A stretch of DNA of 64,000 bases from Lusitaniella coriacea LEGE 07157 (lineage in GTDB: Bacteria; Cyanobacteriota; Cyanobacteriia; Cyanobacteriales; Spirulinaceae), in the NCBI RefSeq assembly GCF_015207425.1, contig NZ_JADEWZ010000008.1, positions 107,077 through 171,076 on the forward strand, read 5' to 3'. The translations under genes and the position numbers were made by a program. How positions within the stretch are numbered: position 1 is the stretch's first letter; the number at the start of each line of letters is the position of its first letter. Positions 56,315-64,000 of this stretch are shown one piece after another. Below the pieces are notes generated by a model. That model saw only the letters and a list, made by a program, of their open reading frames with translations, made no database searches and had not been told where the DNA came from.

Positions 56315-59311
56315 TTAAGCAACATATTGCTGGATAAATGCTCTCAATTGTTTGATTTCGCAAGCTTCGGCAAAACGGATAATTTCTTGGAAAAAGGCGG
56401 CACTGCTTGTTTCTTTGTGTTGCTCGGCAACTTCGAGAACGCCATCAAGATCGCCATTTTTAGCGAATTCGGCAAGTTTGGTAACAATGGCGATGTCTGG
56501 AGTCTGAATAGCGCCATCGACTGAAATTTGCTGGCTCTCGCGGTCATCTTCGCCATAAATCCAGTCAAGTTGCAGGTATTTTTGGAGTTGTTCGAGCAGG
56601 GTTTCCGCTTGTACGGGTTTGGGGAGAAAGTCATTCCCGCCTGCATCAATGCTTTTATGGCGATCGAGTTCAAATACACTTGCGGAGGAGACGAGAACGA
56701 TTTTGTCTTGGAGTTGAGGGTGCGCTCGCAGTTGTTTCAAAAATTTAAACCCATCCATGACGGGCATGAAGAGGTCGGTAATAATCAAATCGGGATTTGT
56801 TTGCAATGTTCGATCGAGTCCCTCTTGACCGTTGCTTGCTTCCACGATTTCAAAGCCGATGGGTTCTAAAAGATTGAGAAGAACCGAGCGATTTTCCCAA
56901 CGGTCATCGATGAGGAGGATTTTCTGCTTCTGACCTTGATACCCCGCGATCGCGCCGTGCGAAGATACTCTCGATGCAGTTGCCCAATTGTCAGCTTTCG
57001 GGAGTTCGACATCAAAGGAGAAGGTGCTGCCTTGACCGAAAGTACTTTCAATCTCAATTTCGCTCCCCATCATCGAAATGATTTTGTGGGTAATTGCCAG
57101 TCCCAATCCCGTCCCTTCTGCTTGCTTTTTCGTATCCCCCACTTGCTCGAAGGGTAGGAAAATTTTCTCGATTTGTTCCGGGGTCATGCCTACGCCGGTA
57201 TCTTCGATTTGGAAGCGTATCTTTTGACCGCTCGATTTCACCTTAAAGGTAACGCAGCCGCGATCGGTAAATTTGATCGCATTGCCCAGGAGATTAATTA
57301 AAATCTGACGCAGCCGTTTTTCGTCGCCAGAAACGCCGATGGGTAAGTCTTCGTCGGCTTGAAACTCAAAGTTGATGTCTTTTTGTTCGGCGCGGATGCG
57401 GTTAATTTCTACGACGCTTTGTAGGAAGGAGGGGAGGTGGAACGGTGCGTAATGGAGTTCGAGTTTGCGAGCTTCGATTTTGGAGAGATCCAGGATGTCG
57501 TTAATCAGGGTCAGGAGGTGGGAGCCGCATTGGTAGATGATATCAACGCCGTTGCTTCCTTTGGCGGTAAGGGGTTCGTTGCGTTGTAGGATTTGAGCGT
57601 AGCCGAGAATGCCATTGAGGGGCGTTCGCAGTTCGTGACTCATGTTGGCGAGGAATTCGCTTTTGGCTTCATTGGCACTGTCAGCAGCTTCCTTGGCTTG
57701 CTGAATCTCTTGATTGGCGTGTTGAATTTCCTGAAATTTATCCTGGAGCGCGATCGCCATGATTTGAAAGTTACTAGAGAGGGTATTGATTTCCGCGATC
57801 GCGCTCGCGGGGATTTGCAGCGATTGCTGTTCGGTGAGTTTATCGGGCAAGTTGTTGGTGAGATTGGTCAGTTGCAAGAGGGGTTGAACCAGACTGCGAC
57901 TGATCGGTTTTGCCAGAAGGGGAGCCAGAATCGCGATCGCCATGAGAATGGCAAAACTTTTGGTATAAATACCGTCGAGGGCAGCCAAATGGGCGGCACT
58001 GGCTTTTTCAATTTCGAGATTCCAAGGGAGATTGCCACCAATCTCACTCTTTTGCACGTAAAAGGATTTACGCCAGCGCACGACTTTCGCCACGTTCGGT
58101 AAAACGGGAACCCAAATATGGGTGTTGCGATCGATCCGATGAATTTCTCCATTGCCATCGCGATCGAAAGGCTGACCTGCTTCCAAGTCGTCGCGGGTGG
58201 TAGCAATGACCCGATTTTGCAGATCGAGTAAACTGACAAACCGGGTGGATGAGGCTCGATCGACGAGGAGTGATTGTTTTAAGGTATTGACATCCAGTTC
58301 TGCCAGGAGTTGTCCCACCAAATTTTCATCCTGCAAAATGGGGACGCTTTGGAAGATTGTCGGCGCGTTGGAAATTGTCAAAAGTTCGGAAATTTTTGGC
58401 TGTTTTGCGTCGAGCAATGTTTGAAGCGACAAATCCTCTAAGGTTGCAGCATTTGGGTTGGAATTAAGAATTTGTCCGTTGGTATCGACGAGGTAGAAAT
58501 TGCGAAATTCGGGAAGGGTTTGTCGAGCGGTTTGTATTTGCTCTTGGATCGCCGCTTCATTGGAGCTATCCCGAATGCGAGAGGCTAAGGCTTGCAATTT
58601 TTGCAAACGTTGCTGATGCCAGTCTCGTAAATCGGCACTGATATTGTTTTGAGCGTCTTCTAGGCGGGTTAAGAGGTTTTTTTCTTGAACCGCAGTTGCA
58701 TCCTGACAGTTCCAAATCGTCAGCACCAATGCGGGGAGCAAAACGAAGGCAACTAACAAGTTGAGAAGGGTTTTTTCAAAGGCATGGGTTCGGCTGTGCT
58801 TCGCACCCAACCACCGAGCAAGGGGCGTATGAGTCAGAATTAAACTGGCAATGAGGGCGTTACAAATTTGATTGACTGGATTTTTGAAGGAGATGAATAA
58901 AACCGCTTGGGGTGGAATTTTCCCCAAGAAAACATACAAAAACCACAGAAGAGGGAACCCAATGAGTCCCCAATACATCACGTCGGTGAGTAATAAGTTG
59001 TTGCTGTGTCGTCGCAGTCTCCAGCCGACAAAAACCGCTTCGAGAGTGAAGATAATAAAGGCGTAGGGATGTTTCCACAGCAGGATTGTATAGCTGTTGG
59101 CGATCGCGGCCGCGATCGCGCCCCAACCAAACCCATACAAGCGGACGACCAACATGACAAACAAACTGCCAAAGAGCCAGTCTGCGTGGAGAATCATGGG
59201 AATTTTGAAGTAGTTCCCTAAATATCCGGCAACAATAAGGCATAGCAAAACGATTGTCGAGCGCAACCGATGTGCTTGTCTGTTGTCGATCTTTGAGAGA
59301 TTTGCCATCAT
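56315..59311 (-). CDS. membrane hybrid histidine kinase with Cache-like sensor
   Basis: The 998-residue protein starts with a multi-helix membrane region (about 17-165). A further helix (about 185-205) leads into an extracytoplasmic dCache-like sensor (about 210-450), and another helix (about 453-475) into a HAMP-like linker and coiled coil. The kinase core has acceptor His559 in [16 protein letters not shown] and ATP motifs [20 protein letters not shown] and [12 protein letters not shown] receiver domain follows with Asp near 844 in [13 protein letters not shown], and a short helical C-terminus (about 910-998). The signal is unknown. It is part of the minus-strand signalling cluster, 113 bases before the REC-HK gene. 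Confidence 0.92.
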   Translation of the reverse strand: MMANLSKIDNRQAHRLRSTIVLLCLIVAGYLGNYFKIPMILHADWLFGSLFVMLVVRLYGFGWGAIAAAIANSYTILLWKHPYAFIIFTLEAVFVGWRLRRHSNNLLLTDVMYWGLIGFPLLWFLYVFLGKIPPQAVLFISFKNPVNQICNALIASLILTHTPLARWLGAKHSRTHAFEKTLLNLLVAFVLLPALVLTIWNCQDATAVQEKNLLTRLEDAQNNISADLRDWHQQRLQKLQALASRIRDSSNEAAIQEQIQTARQTLPEFRNFYLVDTNGQILNSNPNAATLEDLSLQTLLDAKQPKISELLTISNAPTIFQSVPILQDENLVGQLLAELDVNTLKQSLLVDRASSTRFVSLLDLQNRVIATTRDDLEAGQPFDRDGNGEIHRIDRNTHIWVPVLPNVAKVVRWRKSFYVQKSEIGGNLPWNLEIEKASAAHLAALDGIYTKSFAILMAIAILAPLLAKPISRSLVQPLLQLTNLTNNLPDKLTEQQSLQIPASAIAEINTLSSNFQIMAIALQDKFQEIQHANQEIQQAKEAADSANEAKSEFLANMSHELRTPLNGILGYAQILQRNEPLTAKGSNGVDIIYQCGSHLLTLINDILDLSKIEARKLELHYAPFHLPSFLQSVVEINRIRAEQKDINFEFQADEDLPIGVSGDEKRLRQILINLLGNAIKFTDRGCVTFKVKSSGQKIRFQIEDTGVGMTPEQIEKIFLPFEQVGDTKKQAEGTGLGLAITHKIISMMGSEIEIESTFGQGSTFSFDVELPKADNWATASRVSSHGAIAGYQGQKQKILLIDDRWENRSVLLNLLEPIGFEIVEASNGQEGLDRTLQTNPDLIITDLFMPVMDGFKFLKQLRAHPQLQDKIVLVSSASVFELDRHKSIDAGGNDFLPKPVQAETLLEQLQKYLQLDWIYGEDDRESQQISVDGAIQTPDIAIVTKLAEFAKNGDLDGVLEVAEQHKETSSAAFFQEIIRFAEACEIKQLRAFIQQYVA

Positions 59312-59456
59312 TGTCTACCTCGTTAAATGTTCGCGATCGCGAACGGAGTGCAAAACTGAACGAGTTCGCTAAAGTTGGGGTTTTTGCTCCCCCGAATCTG
59401 GAGGAAGAAGGTACAATCGCCTTGCTCTCAATATTCCCAAAATCTACGGCGAATGT

Positions 59457-62400
59457 TCATGCGTGCAAGGGAATCTTGATGACAAATGCGGTTCCTTTCC
59501 CTGGTTCGGAGTGACAAGTGAGGGTTCCTCCATGTTTTTCTACAATAATTTGTCGCGCGATCGCGAGTCCCAATCCCGTCCCTTTCCCAACGCCTTTGGT
59601 AGTAAATCCTTGCTCGAAGATTTTCGCTCTTACTCCCTCTGGCATTCCTTTCCCGTTATCGCCGATACTAACAATAACCCCTTCTGATGTCGCCTCAGTT
59701 TGAATCGTAATGCAATTGGGATTCATCGTAATTTCTGCAAAACTTCTCCCCTCATTACCTTCTTCGAGTGCATCGATCGCGTTGGCAACCAAATTCATAA
59801 ACACTTGATTGATTTGACCCGCATAGCATTTCACTTCGGGAATATCGCCGTATTCTTTAACAATCTCAATTGCGGGACGATTTTCATGAGCCTTGAGACG
59901 ATATTTGAGGATGAGTAAGGTACTCTCGATACCTTCGTGTAAATTAAACTCCGTTTTGGCATCGGTATCTGTGCGAGAAAAGGTTCGCAGAGATGTGCTG
60001 ATATTGCGAATGCGCTCGCATCCGGTTTGCATTGATGCAATCAGTTTTGGGAAATCTTCGGCAATAAAATCTAGATCGAGGTCTTCGATCTCTTCAATAA
60101 TCGATTCGGGAACAGAAGCGTTCTCTTGATAAAGGGCAATAATCTCCAATAAATCTTGCAAATACTCCTGTGCGGCACTAACATTCCCCCCAATAAAGCC
60201 CACAGGATTATTAATCTCGTGAGCCACCCCCGCTACTAAATTGCCCAAGGTTGCCATCTTTTCGTTCTGGACGAGTTGCAGTTGCGCTTCTTGCAAGTCT
60301 TGGAGTGCTTGTTGTGCCTGTTGGTAAAGGCGGGCATTATTTAACGAAATTGCTGCTTGAGCGCAGAGGGCATCCAATAACTCGACGCGATCGCGTGTGA
60401 AAGCATCGGCAGTGAGGGTATTTTCCAGGTAAAGAATGCCAATTAAATTGCCCCGTTCTAGGAGAGGAAAACAGAGCAAACTTTGGGGAGAAAAACGCCG
60501 TAAATAAGTATCGGCGGCAAACTTTTCTTGGGCGGTTTTGGCATCCAACAGGGCGGTTTTGGTGGTGCGTCGAACATAGTTGATCAATCCGGCAGGTAAG
60601 TCTGGATAGTCTTCCAGGGGAATCGATTGATGAACCGAATCGAATTGTAAATCCTCGTTATTGCGAGTCGCGATCGCGTCTACAGTTAATCCCTGCTCGC
60701 CGATCAATAATAATGCGCCTTTGGTGGCTCCAGCATTTTCGAGAATAATCTTCATTAGGTTGGAAAGCAGACGATCGAGTTCGATTTCTCCGGAGAGGGT
60801 TTGGGAGGCTTTTAAGAGGGAAGAAAAGTTGAGGAGAGAGGAAATATTAGTAATGGCTGCGGTTTGAGAGTGACTGCTAGTTGTTGACAAGCTAGTCGTT
60901 GAAGCCGAGGAGATGGGATCGCGTTGTTGAGTGCTTTCCAGAATCGGTTGTAACAGTTGGGGATAGCGTTGTTCGAGAGCGTCCGTTTTCGCCTTTGCGC
61001 CCCATTGAGCATAGCAATAGTAGGCTTCTTGCATATGAAGAGCAGCATACTTTTCTTTGCCATTCGGTTGAGCGCCGTCGAAACTCCAGTCCAGATAAAA
61101 TTTAGCAAAGAGTTCGTTGGCTAATGCTTCTTCTTGAATAAAGCCGTTTTCTTTCGCTCCAGAAATCGCGCGATCGTAGTGTTCGATCGCTTCTATTTTA
61201 TTTGCCGAACCCCTACACAATTCAGCATTTACTAGGTCGTATTTATGTTGAAAATTGGCTGGAGCAAATTTAGCCCAAGTCTTTAATTGTTCTTTATTAA
61301 TTTCGAGGCGTTCTCGATCTTGAGCGGTTAAATCGTTCCTCCGGTCTAATAAAGCAAGGCTATAATAAAACCTATACTCTGAAGCATAAGCACTTCCTTT
61401 TGCACCTTCGCGATACTGCCAACCTTGGTTGCCAGCTTCGATCGCTAATGTGCTATCCTCAAATAAATAAGCCAGTCGCGTTTGGGCTTCATAGAAACAG
61501 AGAACTAAAAACACTAGATCGTTTTGTAACCATTCTGATAAACACTTTTCTCCATCTAATACTTGACCTTGTAGTAAATGGGGACGCTCATTTTTTCCTA
61601 TAAGATTAGCGATAACCTGTTTATTAATCCGAATAAAATTTTCGTGAAAATCATATTTTGCCTTGACAATTATAGGTAAATAGCGATTCTGACTTTGAAA
61701 TACTGTTTCCAACAATTCTCCGCTATAAAAAAGATAATTGCCATGGTGGACTGCCGAATAGAAAGCATATTCAAGATCGCCATTTTCTAATCCTGTTTCT
61801 ATTGCAGTCAGGAAACCTATTGCTGAGTTTTTGAGAGGTTCTTTCCAGGGTCGAATAAACGCATTAAAGAGAGCAATTGCTTTAGTCGCATAAGAACGAG
61901 AATTAAATTTTTCAATCATCTGTAAGGCTAGTTTGCCAAACTCGTATCCGGCTTCAATTTCACCATACATTCCACATAATAAGTTTCCATACCATCCATA
62001 AGCTGAAGCCGTAATAGGACAATATCCGTTCTTTAGACTGTAACGAACGGTATAAAGAACGCACAGAATAAAAAGATTAGGATTGGCAATATAACTGGTA
62101 CACAATAAATAATTTAGGATAGACATTGCCATTAGTTTTTCTTCTTCTTCAATGATTGGAAGCTCTATTAGATCGGCAACTTTGTCATTATATAAAGCAA
62201 TTTCTTGATAAATTAATTCGATTTCTGATTGATTTTTTTCTGGATCTATGGACATATTTATTCCCATACCGTCAAGAAGATCAATACTCAGGTCAATGGC
62301 ATCATTCCATTGATTTTTATTGATTTTTAACATAATTTGTAGTTCACAAACTTTAACTCGATCGAGTAAGTTTCGTGCCTTTTCTAATGTTTTTGGAAAC

Positions 62401-64000
62401 AACTCTTGGGCAACTTGTAAGTTATGATTTAAATACTCACTCTCAATCATTGTCAGAGCCAAAGAAAAACTCAGCTCGTAATCATCTTGCCAACTGTCTG
62501 GAGGGAGAATGATTTGTCCAGCATGACAATAGTTACGACTTGCTTCATAAGCGACAGAAGCTTTTGCTTTTTGACTGGCTTGAAGGTTTAATCGTGCAAT
62601 AAGGTATCGTTCTGCGCGATCGCTGATTAAATCTTTTCCGAGATTGAAATGATTGACAATTGTAAAAAGCTGTTCTTCTCGTTCGCTTTCTGACAGATTT
62701 TTCCAAAGTTGATGACCGATAGCAAGATGAGTGACTTGCTTTTGACTTTTGGGAATCAAAGAATAAGCCGCCTGTTGAACGCGATCGTGCAGGAAGCGAT
62801 AATTTACAGCAACCCTATCAGCTTCAGCCGAGTCAATTTCACCTTGAAAAAACTTGTAAGCTTCGCTAATGGGTAAAATCATCCCTTCTTGCAACGCATT
62901 CCAAAGCTCGCTTGCCACTTCTTCTGAGGAACTTTCTCGCACGATCGCTAAAGTTTCTAAATCGAACTGGTTGCCGATACAAGCAGCTAACTTTAATACC
63001 TCTTGGGTCGCTGCGGGTAACTTTTGCAATCGAGATGCCATAAACTCCACCACATCATCGGTCAGTGCCGCATCTCGAACCTTGACTAAATCGCATTTCC
63101 AATAGCCTAAGTCGAGGTTGAAAGTAATAAGTTTGTCTTCATACAATCTTTTCAAAAATTGTGTGGTAAAGAAGGAATTTCCTTGAGTTTTTTGATGTAC
63201 TAACTTGGTCAAAAGTCGAGATTGCTCAACAGTACAAATGAGGGATTCTGCGACGAGCTGATTGATATGATGCAGCGCTAAGGGAGCAAGTGTAATCGTG
63301 GAAATAGCGGCTTCCTGTTTAGCTAATTCTGCTAGAGTCAACATCAGAGGATGAGCGGGAAATACTTCGTTATCGCGATAGGCTCCCAAAAGCAGCAAGT
63401 AGCCTCTATCGCTATCCCCCATCAAGACTTTCATCAGATTTAGTGATGCCGAATCTGCCCATTGCAAGTCATCGAGAAAGATAACTAAAGGATGTTCTTT
63501 GGTGGTGAAGACGGCAATGAATTTCTCAAAGAGCAGGTTAAAACGATTTTGAGCCTCACTTCCCGATAATTCCGGGACAGGAGGTTGTTTGCCAATAACG
63601 GTTTCGAGTTCGGGAATGACATCAATCAGAACTTGTCCGTTATTTCCCACCGCTTCGAGGATTTTAGTTTTCCAATGAGTTAGTTCGGCATCGGATTCAC
63701 TGAGGATTTGCCCCATTAAGCTGCGGAAAGCTTGCACAAACGCCGAGAAGGGAATGTTGCGGTTAAATTGGTCGAATTTTCCCTTAATAAAATAACCCCG
63801 ATTTTTAACGATGGGTTTGTGAACTTCATGGACAACGGCAGTTTTGCCAATCCCGGAGAATCCCTCAACCAAAATCATTTCGCTGTTTCCTTCAGCCACT
63901 CGCTCAAAGGCGTTAAGAAGTACTTGAACTTCTCCTTCCCGTCCATAGAGTTTTTCGGGGATGAGAAAGTGATCGCAAATATCTCGTTCTCCCAATTTAA
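59457..64000 (-). CDS. Ser/Thr kinase - ATPase - GAF - histidine kinase fusion (partial, N-terminus outside window)
   Basis: The reading frame is open to the window edge. By alignment with the paralogue at 49448, about 285 residues, the whole Ser/Thr kinase domain, lie beyond 64000. What is present: KLGERDICDHFLIPEKLYGR, Walker A GFSGIGKT, a helical region that is diverged from the paralogue, a GAF domain, and a histidine kinase with His about 1259 of the visible part in GVAHEINNPVGFIGGN and the lid [20 protein letters not shown]. It is the first gene of the four-gene signalling run. Confidence 0.92.
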   Translation of the reverse strand, partial: KLGERDICDHFLIPEKLYGREGEVQVLLNAFERVAEGNSEMILVEGFSGIGKTAVVHEVHKPIVKNRGYFIKGKFDQFNRNIPFSAFVQAFRSLMGQILSESDAELTHWKTKILEAVGNNGQVLIDVIPELETVIGKQPPVPELSGSEAQNRFNLLFEKFIAVFTTKEHPLVIFLDDLQWADSASLNLMKVLMGDSDRGYLLLLGAYRDNEVFPAHPLMLTLAELAKQEAAISTITLAPLALHHINQLVAESLICTVEQSRLLTKLVHQKTQGNSFFTTQFLKRLYEDKLITFNLDLGYWKCDLVKVRDAALTDDVVEFMASRLQKLPAATQEVLKLAACIGNQFDLETLAIVRESSSEEVASELWNALQEGMILPISEAYKFFQGEIDSAEADRVAVNYRFLHDRVQQAAYSLIPKSQKQVTHLAIGHQLWKNLSESEREEQLFTIVNHFNLGKDLISDRAERYLIARLNLQASQKAKASVAYEASRNYCHAGQIILPPDSWQDDYELSFSLALTMIESEYLNHNLQVAQELFPKTLEKARNLLDRVKVCELQIMLKINKNQWNDAIDLSIDLLDGMGINMSIDPEKNQSEIELIYQEIALYNDKVADLIELPIIEEEEKLMAMSILNYLLCTSYIANPNLFILCVLYTVRYSLKNGYCPITASAYGWYGNLLCGMYGEIEAGYEFGKLALQMIEKFNSRSYATKAIALFNAFIRPWKEPLKNSAIGFLTAIETGLENGDLEYAFYSAVHHGNYLFYSGELLETVFQSQNRYLPIIVKAKYDFHENFIRINKQVIANLIGKNERPHLLQGQVLDGEKCLSEWLQNDLVFLVLCFYEAQTRLAYLFEDSTLAIEAGNQGWQYREGAKGSAYASEYRFYYSLALLDRRNDLTAQDRERLEINKEQLKTWAKFAPANFQHKYDLVNAELCRGSANKIEAIEHYDRAISGAKENGFIQEEALANELFAKFYLDWSFDGAQPNGKEKYAALHMQEAYYCYAQWGAKAKTDALEQRYPQLLQPILESTQQRDPISSASTTSLSTTSSHSQTAAITNISSLLNFSSLLKASQTLSGEIELDRLLSNLMKIILENAGATKGALLLIGEQGLTVDAIATRNNEDLQFDSVHQSIPLEDYPDLPAGLINYVRRTTKTALLDAKTAQEKFAADTYLRRFSPQSLLCFPLLERGNLIGILYLENTLTADAFTRDRVELLDALCAQAAISLNNARLYQQAQQALQDLQEAQLQLVQNEKMATLGNLVAGVAHEINNPVGFIGGNVSAAQEYLQDLLEIIALYQENASVPESIIEEIEDLDLDFIAEDFPKLIASMQTGCERIRNISTSLRTFSRTDTDAKTEFNLHEGIESTLLILKYRLKAHENRPAIEIVKEYGDIPEVKCYAGQINQVFMNLVANAIDALEEGNEGRSFAEITMNPNCITIQTEATSEGVIVSIGDNGKGMPEGVRAKIFEQGFTTKGVGKGTGLGLAIARQIIVEKHGGTLTCHSEPGKGTAFVIKIPLHA
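62797..63043 (-). repeat. near-identical coding tract, copy 2
   Basis: Partner of 52800-53046, in the other giant kinase gene and in the same orientation. Confidence 0.75.

Noticed and set aside
59457..64000. A truncated or frameshifted kinase
   Set aside because: The frame is open to the window edge and the missing part is simply outside the window.
1..64000. CRISPR array, rRNA genes, insertion-sequence transposase genes or phage genes
   Set aside because: I looked for regularly spaced direct repeats and for transposase, integrase and phage structural proteins and saw none.

Overview
This window is a piece of a cyanobacterial chromosome. The evidence is the very high density of the HIP1-type palindrome GCGATCGC in genes and gaps alike, the chlorophyll enzyme ChlH, a cyanobacterial-type cytochrome oxidase operon, cyanobacterial families of unknown function (DUF2499/DUF3593, DUF4112, DUF6464, pilin G/H, Uma2) and giant kinase/ATPase/histidine-kinase fusions. 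The gene content suits a multicellular or large-genome lineage. The genus cannot be resolved from the sequence alone.

Layout. 0-8.6 kb: tRNA modification (trhO), tRNA-Ala, a lipoprotein, msrA, two Uma2 proteins, a pilin-like protein, a Dabb protein, an LpxB-like glycosyltransferase and a membrane protein. 8.8-18.9 kb: chlH, small membrane protein genes, rsmB, a TerB-like protein, sat and a conserved cyanobacterial unknown. 19.2-20.4 kb: a family 4-type uracil-DNA glycosylase gene interrupted by a mini-intein. 20.8-26.7 kb: the respiratory oxidase ctaC-ctaD-ctaE on the minus strand, divergent from the heme A genes ctaA-ctaB. 27-35.8 kb: an ABC1 kinase, a homologue of the orange carotenoid protein C-terminal domain, queG, HAD and GrpB proteins, DUF6464, ompA-like and fmt, and a beta-propeller-like unknown.

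35.8-36.2 kb has no gene but holds a dense series of hairpins ending in a Rho-independent terminator. It looks like a standalone IscB-type omega RNA (HEARO RNA) with no nuclease gene beside it. 36.2-41.7 kb: a secreted TPR protein, a two-partner-secretion exoprotein and a helical-repeat membrane protein. 41.9-47.6 kb: a divergent SucC/SucD-like pair that lacks key ligase residues, then a membrane-anchored GrpE-like protein, a Uma2 protein and a short Hsp70. 48-49.4 kb: a PEP-CTERM protein and an NTF2-like protein. 49.4-64 kb: four minus-strand signalling genes, two of them giant Ser/Thr kinase-ATPase-GAF-histidine kinase paralogues that share near-identical DNA tracts. The last one runs off the window edge.

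The observations most worth a second look are the solo omega-RNA-like element, the intein inserted directly before an iron-sulfur cysteine of the DNA glycosylase, the SucCD-like pair with lost catalytic residues beside a private GrpE/Hsp70 pair, and the patchwork identity among the giant kinases.
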